The notes under the pieces: model-generated
Databases searched by the model: none
What the model was told of the DNA's origin: nothing
What the model saw: the letters and a program-made list of their open reading frames with translations, nothing else
Program-made: the position numbers and the translations under genes
In this document: positions 1 to 8,455 of the stretch, in pieces
Numbering within the stretch: the first letter of the stretch is position 1
Layout: each line of letters begins with the position of its first letter
DNA from: Massilimicrobiota sp. An134
GTDB lineage: Bacteria; Bacillota_I; Bacilli_A; Erysipelotrichales; Coprobacillaceae
DNA: 33,940 nt
Assembly: GCF_002160815.1 (NCBI RefSeq)
Contig: NZ_NFLH01000026.1
Location: 1-33,940 of the forward strand
Direction: 5' to 3'

Positions 1-1
1 G

Positions 2-235
2 AGACTCAACTTTGGTCGGGAGGGTTTCATCTTTTTTTCTTTCTATAGATTTCAGAAGATATATCCTGATAATACCATTATAGAATTTCCCGTGATTTTA
101 AACCAGCATAAGAGAAAACAAAAAAAGAGATTTCCCGTAAAACTTATTCGTTTTGGGAAACCCCGTGACTTCTTAGACTATCTTTTTTTCAATTTTTATG
201 TGATAAAAAAGGATTCTTATGCATTGATAGGGTAA
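2..235 (+). CDS. Possible C-terminal end of an unknown protein cut by the left edge
   Basis: One frame stays open from the first bases to a TAA at 233-235. That is 77 codons without a stop in very AT-rich DNA, which is unusual by chance. No start is visible, so if real this is the tail of a gene that begins outside the window. The translation is basic and aromatic, with two FPV motifs encoded by the repeated ATTTCCCGT, and I do not recognise it. The TAA overlaps the ribosome site of the lipoprotein at 250. The frame also runs through a hairpin at 131-160, which argues against coding, so this could simply be open non-coding DNA. Confidence 0.28.
   Translation, partial: RLNFGREGFIFFSFYRFQKIYPDNTIIEFPVILNQHKRKQKKRFPVKLIRFGKPRDFLDYLFFNFYVIKKDSYALIG
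115..160 (-). terminator. Hairpin with a minus-strand T-run
   Basis: TTTCCC (131-136) pairs with GGGAAA (155-160), and AAAAC (139-143) pairs with GTTTT (150-154), with a 2-nt bulge and a 6-nt loop. An A-rich stretch at 115-127 gives a T-run only when read on the minus strand, so as a terminator it would serve leftward transcripts. No minus-strand gene lies nearby to its right, so the role is uncertain. Confidence 0.3.
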
Positions 236-249
236 AGGAGTTGAAAAAA

Positions 250-1521
250 ATGAAAAAATTAAAATTATGGGGAATAAGTTTATTAGCAATGTTTTTAATG
301 ACAGGATGCGGAAGTGGTCAAAATGCACAAAAATATACGAGTCTTGTCACTTTGGATATCAATCCAAGTATTCAATTACAATTAGATGATGATCATAAAG
401 TTGTAGATGCTATTGCAGTTAATGATGATGCCAAAAAAGTTTTACAGGATATGGATTTAAAACAGGCAGATGCCAATGTTGCATTAAATGCATTATTAGG
501 TTCATTAGTTAAAAATGGTTATTTAAATGCTAATCAAAATACAGTTTTATTATCAGTGGAAAATGATGATGAAACAAAACGTACAGCTTTAGAAGAAGAA
601 TTAAGTCAATATATTTATACAACATTACAGAATTATTCTATTGAAGGAGCTATATATTCACAAAATATTGATATTGATGATGATATAGAGAATTTAATGA
701 AGAAATATAGTATTTCTTATGGTAAAGCTAATCTGATAGAAGATATTATGGATGATGATCAGACACAAAAACAATATACTGTAGAAGACTTAGTTAAATT
801 AAATGCACAGGATCTTATTTTAATTCATCAATCAATAGATGATGATCAAAACAATCAAAATATGGTAGGAACAGTCAGTACAAAACAATATATTAGTCGT
901 GATGAAGCTTTAAATATTGCACTAAAAAATGCGTCATTGACTCAAGATCAGATAAAAAATCTAGAAATTAATTATGATACAGAAAATGGTGTCCTGACTT
1001 ATGATATTGAATTTCAGTATAATCAAAGTGAATATGAATATGAAGTCAGTGCTACAAAAGGTGTCGTAGAAAGAGAAGTAGAACCTGAAAAACCAAAGGC
1101 ATCTACAAATACAAATTCAAAACAAAATACAAATAATGACAATACAAATTACGATACATCAAATTATGGAACAAGTCAACCGGCAAGCACAAATCAGTCA
1201 TCAAGTTCAAGCAAGCCATCAAGTTCAAGCAAGCCAGCAACTTCAAATTCATCATCAAATAAGAATACAAATTATGATAATACAAATTATGATAATTCGA
1301 ACTATAATTCAAATCAATCATCAAATTCGTCAACAAATACAAGTTCTGGATCACAAAATACGAATACAGGTTCACAAAATTCTAACTATGATCAAAATTC
1401 AAACTATAATCAAAGTTCAAACAATAACCAGTCTTCAAATTATGACCAAAACTCTAATTATGATTCACAACAGAATTCTAATTATGACGATACAAATGAT
1501 AATTCTAATTACGATGATTAA
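250..1521 (+). CDS. RsgI-like lipoprotein with PepSY-like domain and Asn/Ser/Tyr-rich tail
   Basis: This is probably an exported lipoprotein. The signal peptide (residues 1-19) ends in a lipobox, LMTGC, with Cys20 as the lipid site. Residues about 29-160 match the extracellular middle domain of RsgI anti-sigma factors, including the conserved DINPS with Asn38-Pro39, the bond reported to self-cleave in RsgI proteins. Residues about 215-280 look like a PepSY-type domain. The last roughly 140 residues are low-complexity N/S/T/Q with recurring NYD and NYN. The ATG at 250 was chosen because AAAGGAG (about 234-240) abuts the upstream TTG at 241 but sits 9 nt before 250. The protein shares its middle and PepSY-like domains with the anti-sigma at 2129 but lacks the cytoplasmic segment and membrane helix. 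It may be a paralogous ligand sensor, decoy or wall-associated target of the sigma factor. The function is inferred. Confidence 0.75.
   Translation: MKKLKLWGISLLAMFLMTGCGSGQNAQKYTSLVTLDINPSIQLQLDDDHKVVDAIAVNDDAKKVLQDMDLKQADANVALNALLGSLVKNGYLNANQNTVLLSVENDDETKRTALEEELSQYIYTTLQNYSIEGAIYSQNIDIDDDIENLMKKYSISYGKANLIEDIMDDDQTQKQYTVEDLVKLNAQDLILIHQSIDDDQNNQNMVGTVSTKQYISRDEALNIALKNASLTQDQIKNLEINYDTENGVLTYDIEFQYNQSEYEYEVSATKGVVEREVEPEKPKASTNTNSKQNTNNDNTNYDTSNYGTSQPASTNQSSSSSKPSSSSKPATSNSSSNKNTNYDNTNYDNSNYNSNQSSNSSTNTSSGSQNTNTGSQNSNYDQNSNYNQSSNNNQSSNYDQNSNYDSQQNSNYDDTNDNSNYDD
1201..1236 (+). repeat. 18-bp exact tandem repeat (two copies) in the lipoprotein tail
   Basis: TCAAGTTCAAGCAAGCCA occurs at 1201-1218 and again at 1219-1236, encoding repeated SSSSKP units. 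It is one of several short in-frame repeats that could change copy number by slippage without breaking the frame. Confidence 0.9.
1266..1295 (+). repeat. 15-bp exact tandem repeat (two copies) encoding NYDNT-like units
   Basis: TACAAATTATGATAA occurs at 1266-1280 and 1281-1295. It lies in the Tyr-Asp-Asn-rich tail, where degenerate versions of the same unit recur as far as the stop codon. Confidence 0.88.
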
Positions 1522-1579
1522 TTAACATAAAATTAATATAAACTTTACAAAGATTGAAAGACATAACTATCTATATAAT
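1522..1579 (+). promoter_or_regulatory. PhoP-box-like array and -10 element before the sigma-factor operon
   Basis: TTAACA (1522-1527), TTAATA (1533-1538) and TTTACA (1544-1549) repeat at exactly 11 bp with AT-rich 5-nt spacers. This is the layout of Firmicute PhoP boxes. A TATAAT at 1574-1579 has no -35 hexamer at the normal distance, as expected for an activator-dependent promoter. The array would lie at roughly -64 to -37 from the predicted start. The match is by pattern, and the regulator is not in the window. Confidence 0.6.
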
Positions 1580-1609
1580 GTGATATTAACATTATGGGAG
1601 AGATAAGTG

Positions 1610-2125
1610 ATGTCAAAAGAGAACAATCTGGAAAACTTATTAATAGCATTAAAAGATGATAATCGTGTGATTGGGGACATTTATGATCTTATGTATAATG
1701 AAGTCTATCGTTATATCTATAGTATTGTTCATGCAAAAGAATATGCCCAAGATCTGACCCATGATACTTTTATTCAAATCTATAAAAATGCACATTTATA
1801 TAAAGGGAACGGACATGCGAAAGCATGGATCATAACAATCTCTAGAAATATCACTTATATGTCTTTAAGAAAATCAAACAGAGAACAAGTTGTAGATTAT
1901 CATATTGATTCCGTAGATGAAAGTATAAATGATATACATGATAAGATGATGATTGAAAAGATGATGAATATTCTGCGTCAGGAGGAAAGAGAAATCATCA
2001 TCTTACATGTTGTAGAGGGTTTAACCTTTAAAGAAATATCACAAGTGATGGATTTAAAATTATCAACTGTTCTTAATAAATATCACCGTTCTTTGAAGAA
2101 GATTAGAAAGAGTCTGGAGGAATGA
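1610..2125 (+). CDS. ECF-family RNA polymerase sigma factor
   Basis: This is a two-domain sigma-70 protein of about 171 residues, the normal size for ECF sigmas. Region 2 lies in the first 90 residues, with the typical DLTHDTF and the AWIITISRN stretch that contacts the -10. Region 4 is C-terminal, with the LTFKEISQVMDL helix-turn-helix and a basic end. It should direct RNA polymerase to a small regulon after release from the anti-sigma encoded immediately downstream. A GTG at 1607 and an ATG at 1610 are both possible; GGGAG at 1596-1600 is better spaced for 1610. The 3-bp gap to the next gene implies coupled translation. The RsgI-type partner resembles that of SigI systems, but the length and domain layout are those of an ECF sigma. 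Its target promoters cannot be read from the window. Confidence 0.88.
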   Translation: MSKENNLENLLIALKDDNRVIGDIYDLMYNEVYRYIYSIVHAKEYAQDLTHDTFIQIYKNAHLYKGNGHAKAWIITISRNITYMSLRKSNREQVVDYHIDSVDESINDIHDKMMIEKMMNILRQEEREIIILHVVEGLTFKEISQVMDLKLSTVLNKYHRSLKKIRKSLEE

Positions 2126-2128
2126 GCC

Positions 2129-3091
2129 TTGAAAAATAAAGATATAAAAAGAAAAATAAAAGAAGAGTTTCAAGATATTCATATGCCTTCAAAGAAAGAA
2201 AAACTGCTGGAAGATATTCAATTTGTTCAACCTATTCAAGAAGACAAACATAAAAATAAACATTTCAATATCAAATGGCAGTTATCAATATTAACCATTG
2301 CTTGTATATACATCTTTTCATTTATAACTTTACAAACCCAAGATGCTTATTCCATATCATTTGAAGTCAATCCAAGTATTGAACTTAAAGTCAATAATCA
2401 AAGACGTGTTGATGATGTGATTTGTCATAATGATGATGCTGTACTTGTTTTAGATGACATGGATTTAAAAAATACAGATTTGGATGTCGCTGTCAATGCT
2501 GTGATTGGAAGCATGTTTAAACATGGCTATATTAGCGAAGCTAAAAATTCAGTCTTGGTCAGTGTACAGGGAAGTGATCAAGAAAAAAGAAATGCATTAA
2601 AGCAAGATGTCGCAACGGATGTGAAAGATATATTATCTGGCTATTCATTAGAAGCTTCAGTTGTTTCACAGGATTATGATTTTTCTAAAGAAAGAGAAGC
2701 ACTCGCAAAGCAATATGGAATCTCTGTTGGAAAAGTTACATTAATACAAAAATTAATTAATGTTAGTCCTAACTATGATTTTGAAGATTTAATTCATTTA
2801 TCTATTAATGATTTAAATACATTGATACATTACAAACATTTGAATTTTAAGTCTATTACGATTGATGGTGTGGAAAGTCATAGTGGTTATTTAACAAATG
2901 AACAGGTGAAATCAAAAGTTTTACAACATGCACATGTCAATGAAGAAAGTGTTTATGAATATCGTGATGATTTGGATGTTCAGGATAACCAGCTTATATA
3001 TATTGTTGAATTTACAGATGAATTTGCTAAGTATCATTATAAAGTGAATGCGATTAGTGGAGAGATTGTATCATTTGAAAGTGAAATGTAG
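2129..3091 (+). CDS. RsgI-like transmembrane anti-sigma factor
   Basis: The protein probably holds the upstream sigma factor inactive at the membrane. Residues 1-50 are charged and cytoplasmic and would bind sigma. Residues about 51-68 form the single membrane helix. Residues about 73-205 are the extracellular RsgI middle domain with EVNPS (Asn81-Pro82), the reported self-cleavage bond that primes regulated proteolysis. The C-terminal roughly 65 residues look like a PepSY domain, ending with a typical 'vnaisGeiv' strand. The start is TTG at 2129, 8 nt after GGAGG (2116-2120); no ATG fits. It lies 3 bp after the sigma gene and 43 bp before the VTC gene. Unlike classical RsgI, it has no recognisable carbohydrate-binding module, so the signal is probably not a polysaccharide. 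Its paralogue at 250 lacks the sigma-binding and membrane parts. Confidence 0.82.
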   Translation: MKNKDIKRKIKEEFQDIHMPSKKEKLLEDIQFVQPIQEDKHKNKHFNIKWQLSILTIACIYIFSFITLQTQDAYSISFEVNPSIELKVNNQRRVDDVICHNDDAVLVLDDMDLKNTDLDVAVNAVIGSMFKHGYISEAKNSVLVSVQGSDQEKRNALKQDVATDVKDILSGYSLEASVVSQDYDFSKEREALAKQYGISVGKVTLIQKLINVSPNYDFEDLIHLSINDLNTLIHYKHLNFKSITIDGVESHSGYLTNEQVKSKVLQHAHVNEESVYEYRDDLDVQDNQLIYIVEFTDEFAKYHYKVNAISGEIVSFESEM

Positions 3092-3134
3092 AAAGTTTAT
3101 CAATTCCATTTTATCAGCTGGGGGAGGATAAAAT

Positions 3135-3827
3135 ATGATTTTTGAGTATCAGCCAGTCACTTATCGACATGAAATGAAACATAGAATCAATCCACTGGAA
3201 GCTCAAATATTAACGAGTCGCTTTGATGTCTTATTTCAACAAGACAAATATAGTCAAAAAGATGGCTTTTATCATGTGCATAGTCTCTATTTTGATACAC
3301 CTTATGACCAGGCTCTAAAAGAAAAACTAGCTGGTGTTTCTCAAAGAGAGAAATTTCGCATTCGTTATTATAATCATGATTTAAGTTTTATACGTTTAGA
3401 AAAGAAAATCAAACATAATGGATTATGTGCTAAACAAACAGCACGTCTATCTGTTGAACAGGTTCAAAATATTTTAAATGGAGAAGTTGATTTTCTATTA
3501 AAAAGTGAAAATCCATTGATGATAGACTTCTACAGTCAAATCAAAGGAAAATTATTACAGCCAAGTGTAATTGTTTCTTATCAAAGACAGGCATATGTCT
3601 ATGAAATATCACGTGTTCGATTAACCATTGACCATCATCTTTGTACATATCAAAATAAAAAGGATTTTTTAAATCTTAAACATGGAATATCAATTGACAA
3701 TCATTATATCTTAGAAGTGAAATATAATGAATTTTTACCAGAAATTGTGAAAATGTCAGTACAAGGTATTTCACAAAAAACATCATCATATTCAAAATTT
3801 GCGCAATGTCGCATGATGGATTGGTAG
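3135..3827 (+). CDS. VTC-domain polyphosphate polymerase
   Basis: This is a single VTC domain of 230 residues, the fold of the yeast Vtc4 catalytic tunnel that builds inorganic polyphosphate from ATP. The basic tunnel residues can be picked out: RHEMKHR near the N-terminus (residues 11-17), KFRIRYY (Arg75, Arg77), LEKKIK (89-94), Lys100, Arg151, the RVRLTID strand (160-166), and the metal-binding LEVKY with Glu194. A closing SSYSKF motif is also present. GGGGGAGG precedes the ATG by 8 nt. It sits between the anti-sigma and a DUF4956 membrane protein, an arrangement often seen with CotH-type kinases. The domain is soluble, so membrane association or product export would depend on the next gene. 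The nucleotide substrate is inferred from the family. Confidence 0.85.
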   Translation: MIFEYQPVTYRHEMKHRINPLEAQILTSRFDVLFQQDKYSQKDGFYHVHSLYFDTPYDQALKEKLAGVSQREKFRIRYYNHDLSFIRLEKKIKHNGLCAKQTARLSVEQVQNILNGEVDFLLKSENPLMIDFYSQIKGKLLQPSVIVSYQRQAYVYEISRVRLTIDHHLCTYQNKKDFLNLKHGISIDNHYILEVKYNEFLPEIVKMSVQGISQKTSSYSKFAQCRMMDW

Positions 3828-3841
3828 AAAGAAGGGAAAGG

Positions 3842-4513
3842 ATGAGTTTTCAGGATATTTTTAAATCAAACTTTTTAGAAAATGTCAATGCAGTGACATT
3901 ATTAGATATGGGTATTGCGCTTGTTTTAGCTTTTACAATGGGATTGTTTATTTTCTTTGTTTATAAGAAAAGTTATAGTGGATTGATGTATTCATCAAGC
4001 TTTGCGACAACGCTTATTGCATTGACAATGATTACAACACTTGTTATTTTAGCAATCACAAGTAATATTATTTTATCTTTAGGAATGGTTGGGGCACTTT
4101 CTATTGTGAGATTTCGTACAGCCATTAAAGAACCTATGGATATAGCTTTTCTTTTCTGGAGTATTGCGGTGGGAATTGTTTTGGCAGCAGGACTTATTCC
4201 ACTGGCAGTCATTGGCAGTCTTTTTATAGGAATCATACTGATTGTTTTTTCAAATCAAAAGAATATTCAAAAGCCCTATATTTTAGTTGTCCATTGTGAT
4301 AATACAGATCATGAACAGATGGCTATGGAATTTATTCAAAGACATGTAGATGCCTGTTCTTTGAAAAGTAAAAGTATAAAGCCAGATTGTATAGAATTGA
4401 ATTATGAAGTGAGACTTAAGCAGCAGGAAACACTTTTTATCAATGAATTATCCAAGAAGGAAGGCATTCTTTATACTGTGATGGTTTCTTATAATGGAGA
4501 TTATATGAATTAG
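3842..4513 (+). CDS. DUF4956 family membrane protein
   Basis: The N-terminal half carries about four hydrophobic helices (roughly residues 19-41, 48-68, 71-86 and 101-137). The conserved segment GALSIVRFRTAIKEP, typical of DUF4956 proteins, lies between the third and fourth. The last roughly 80 residues are a soluble alpha/beta domain. The family has no proven biochemical role but commonly accompanies VTC and CotH genes, so a membrane partner or channel for the polyphosphate polymerase is plausible. An upstream in-frame ATG at 3806 overlaps the VTC gene. I prefer 3842, which has GAAGGGAAAGG just before it and leaves a 14-bp gap. It is followed after 3 bp by the CotH gene. Confidence 0.8.
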   Translation: MSFQDIFKSNFLENVNAVTLLDMGIALVLAFTMGLFIFFVYKKSYSGLMYSSSFATTLIALTMITTLVILAITSNIILSLGMVGALSIVRFRTAIKEPMDIAFLFWSIAVGIVLAAGLIPLAVIGSLFIGIILIVFSNQKNIQKPYILVVHCDNTDHEQMAMEFIQRHVDACSLKSKSIKPDCIELNYEVRLKQQETLFINELSKKEGILYTVMVSYNGDYMN

Positions 4514-4516
4514 ATT

Positions 4517-5911
4517 ATGATAAAAAGTAAGTTTATGGATGGCATTGTCATTGTTTGTATCTGTATATCACTTATATTTACGATTGGCTTTATGTTTTTT
4601 GATCATTGGGGAATAGAACCAGCCCACACATCTCCACCATATATGAATAAGCTATTTGATAATCAACGTGTTCATACGATTGATATTGAATTAGATAATC
4701 CGGAATCTTTTTTTGATCAGGCAGCAAATAAAGACTATCATGTCTGTGCCATAACGATTGATGGAGAAAAGTTTGATATGGTTGGATTAAGGGTTAAGGG
4801 TCATAATTCATTAGAACTGATTGACAGGTATCAATCAGATCGTTTTAGTCTTAAAATAGAGTTTGATCATTATGATGAAAATTATCATTATTATGGATTA
4901 GATAAGTTTACTTTAGACTGTTCTTTTCAAGATAATGCTTATCTTAAAAATTTTATGACCTATGATATGATGTCTTTTATGGGAGTCCCCACACCACTCA
5001 CAAGTTATGTTTGGGTGACAATCAATCAACAGGATTGGGGCCTCTTTCTTGCAATCGAAGAGCCAGAAGAAGCTTTCGCAAGAAGACATTTTGGAAAAGA
5101 TTATGGCATATTATATAAACCTGGATATACAGATGTTTATGCAGCTAATAAGGATTTAGCACTTCAATATATTGATGACCGTATTGAATCTTATCCTAAC
5201 CTTTTTGATAATGCGAAATTTGATATTGATAGAGAAGATAAAGAAAGATTAATTCAATCACTTAAAATATTAGATGAAAATAAAGATTTAACCAAAGCTG
5301 TCAATATTGATGAAGTATTAAGATATTTTGTTGTACAGGTCTTTGTGGTGAATTTAGATAGTTATCTGGGGCCAACAGGACATAATTATTTCTTATATGA
5401 AGAAGATGGTATCATTTCAATGCTTCCTTGGGATTATAATTTGGCTTATGGAACTTATGCATTAGGAATGCCAAATCCCAGCAATGATACAACGCAATAT
5501 GTGAATTTTCCAATAAATACGCCATATACCAAAGAAGTCATGTTAAACAGACCATTGTATCATCATGCGATGCTACATGATGACTATTATCAACAGTACC
5601 ATGAATACTTTGATCAATTCATAAGTGATTATTTTGAAAGTGGGTATTTTGAAAAGAAGGTTAAAGATACTACAAAAATGATTGATTCTTATATTCAAAA
5701 AGATCCGACTGCATTTTGTTCGTATCAGGATCATCTTTTAGGAATAGAAACATTTCAAGAGTTCTGTCAGTTAAGAGCACAAAGTGTGAGAGGACAACTC
5801 AATGGAACATTACCTTCCACGATTGCCCAACAGGATGAATCTATTGTAAGAATTGATGCTTCTCATATTCATTTGGAAGATATGGGAGAAATTCTCGATT
5901 TATATACATAA
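4517..5911 (+). CDS. Membrane-anchored CotH-family kinase-like protein
   Basis: This 464-residue protein has an N-terminal membrane helix (residues about 9-28) and an extracellular CotH domain. CotH proteins are atypical kinases; the Bacillus spore-coat CotH phosphorylates CotB and CotG. Visible family motifs are GLRVKGHNS (90-98), YVWVTIN...WGLFLAIEEP (165-183), VNLDSY...GHNYFLYE (278-295) and the metal-binding PWDYN (304-308). It is the last gene of the sigma operon and ends at a strong terminator. The start ATG lies only 3 bp after the DUF4956 stop. GGAG is 17 nt away, so translation probably depends on coupling. The substrate is unknown. Nothing else here points to spores, so an envelope phosphotransfer role is more likely than coat assembly. 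Confidence 0.82.
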   Translation: MIKSKFMDGIVIVCICISLIFTIGFMFFDHWGIEPAHTSPPYMNKLFDNQRVHTIDIELDNPESFFDQAANKDYHVCAITIDGEKFDMVGLRVKGHNSLELIDRYQSDRFSLKIEFDHYDENYHYYGLDKFTLDCSFQDNAYLKNFMTYDMMSFMGVPTPLTSYVWVTINQQDWGLFLAIEEPEEAFARRHFGKDYGILYKPGYTDVYAANKDLALQYIDDRIESYPNLFDNAKFDIDREDKERLIQSLKILDENKDLTKAVNIDEVLRYFVVQVFVVNLDSYLGPTGHNYFLYEEDGIISMLPWDYNLAYGTYALGMPNPSNDTTQYVNFPINTPYTKEVMLNRPLYHHAMLHDDYYQQYHEYFDQFISDYFESGYFEKKVKDTTKMIDSYIQKDPTAFCSYQDHLLGIETFQEFCQLRAQSVRGQLNGTLPSTIAQQDESIVRIDASHIHLEDMGEILDLYT

Positions 5912-5946
5912 AAGGTGTACTCTTTGTTTTGAGTACACCCTTTTGT
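5910..5946. terminator. Bidirectional terminator between convergent genes
   Basis: GGTGTACTC (5914-5922) pairs with GAGTACACC (5931-5939) around an 8-nt loop, flanked by A-run and T-run. It ends the CotH operon and the oppositely transcribed GH1 gene. Confidence 0.92.
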
Positions 5947-7419
<1,473 letters not shown>

Positions 7420-7442
7420 TTATATTCCTCCTTATACTCTAT

Positions 7443-7471
7443 ATTGTAATAGCGAATGATGAAAAAAACAA
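7443..7471 (-). promoter_or_regulatory. Sigma-A promoter for the GH1 gene
   Basis: Read on the minus strand: TTGTTT (7466-7471), a 17-bp spacer, and TACAAT (7443-7448), about 27 nt before the start codon. I saw no clear cre site. Confidence 0.5.
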
Positions 7472-7627
7472 ATACTTAAAAAGAATGTATATATATGCCT
7501 TTTACAATATTAAACTTCATAAATAAGTCATAAAGTCAATTTATATTGAAAAGATATTTAGGTTTACTTATTAAAAGTTGTCTAAGAATATACTTTAAAA
7601 GATATGAGATTAAGAATTAATTAAAAT

Positions 7628-7656
7628 TTGTTTTTTTGTATATTCTCGTCTTTAAT
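7628..7656 (+). promoter_or_regulatory. Candidate promoter for the nagB-GH4 operon
   Basis: TTGTTT (7628-7633), a 17-bp spacer and TTTAAT (7651-7656) give a short leader to the ATG at 7706. The same TTGTTTTTTT context occurs at the divergent GH1 promoter. The rest of the 289-bp intergenic stretch shows no further clear element. Confidence 0.42.
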
Positions 7657-7705
7657 CATGTTACTATTGATGTGAGAAGAGAGTTATAAAATAGGAGGGT
7701 TTAAA

Positions 7706-8455
7706 ATGAAAATTCTTGTCTTTGAAAAAGAGGAGTATCTTGATGCTTATGTAGGAGAATATATCTGTCATTTTATTAGAAATCATTCGCAACCAGTTAT
7801 TGGGTTTGCAACAGGATTAACACCACTTGGAGTTTATCGCTATTTTATAGACAATTATCAGGCTCAAAAAGTAAGTTTTCGTCAGGTCAAAGCATTCAAT
7901 TTAGATGAATATGTAGGATTAACTCCAAGTCATCCACGTAGTTTTGCATCAGCAATGAAAAATGAACTTTTTTCCCACATTGATATTTTACCTGAAAATA
8001 TCAATGCTTTAGATGGATCAAAAGAAGATATGATTCAAGAATGTCAAAGATATGAATCTTTGATTGATGCCAATCCTATTGATATCCAAATTTTAGGAAT
8101 TGGAATGGATGGACACATTGCTTATAATGAGCCAGGAAGTCCACTTGATGGAGCATGTCATGTTGTGGATTTACATCAGGAATCTATAGAAAGTTCACTT
8201 GATTATGGATTTGCTCATATTGAAGAGGTTCCTACACAAGGTGTCACACAGGGAATTGGCACAATCATGAAAGCAAAACAACTGATCATGATGGCTAAGG
8301 GACAAAAGAAAGCTGATTTAGTGAAAAGAATGATTTATGGTGAAGTGACACCAGATTTTCCTAGCTCTATTATTCAAAGACATCCAAATGTGATTGTCTG
8401 CCTTGATAGAAGTGCAGCGAGTCAATTGAAGGAGGAAGATTATGAAAAGCGTTAA
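7706..8455 (+). CDS. nagB: Glucosamine-6-phosphate deaminase
   Basis: It converts glucosamine-6-phosphate to fructose-6-phosphate and ammonia, the step that feeds amino sugars into glycolysis. The 249-residue sequence has the sugar-isomerase fold, with phosphate-binding GFATGLTPLG (33-42), NLDEYVGL with Asp67, and LGIGMDGHIAYNEPGS carrying the catalytic Asp135, His137 and Glu142. The length is normal for the Firmicute form that lacks the E. coli allosteric extension. AGGAGG precedes the ATG by 7-8 nt. It overlaps the GH4 gene by 14 bp, so the two are translated together. No nagA deacetylase is nearby, so the pair may handle deacetylated glucosamine units or rely on nagA elsewhere. Confidence 0.93.
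   Translation: MKILVFEKEEYLDAYVGEYICHFIRNHSQPVIGFATGLTPLGVYRYFIDNYQAQKVSFRQVKAFNLDEYVGLTPSHPRSFASAMKNELFSHIDILPENINALDGSKEDMIQECQRYESLIDANPIDIQILGIGMDGHIAYNEPGSPLDGACHVVDLHQESIESSLDYGFAHIEEVPTQGVTQGIGTIMKAKQLIMMAKGQKKADLVKRMIYGEVTPDFPSSIIQRHPNVIVCLDRSAASQLKEEDYEKR

Noticed and set aside
1103-1525. Open frames on the minus strand and in a second + frame across the lipoprotein tail
   Set aside because: They are shadows of the low-complexity repeat and have no ribosome site; the composition follows from the N/S/Y codons of the real frame.
1544-1579. TTTACA and TATAAT as a normal -35/-10 pair
   Set aside because: The spacer is 24 bp, far outside the sigma-A range; the hexamer fits the 11-bp array instead.
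7500-7530. TTTACA followed by AAACTTCATA, resembling the Pho-type arrays
   Set aside because: Only the first hexamer fits; those at the 11-bp positions do not match, and the nearby genes are sugar hydrolases.
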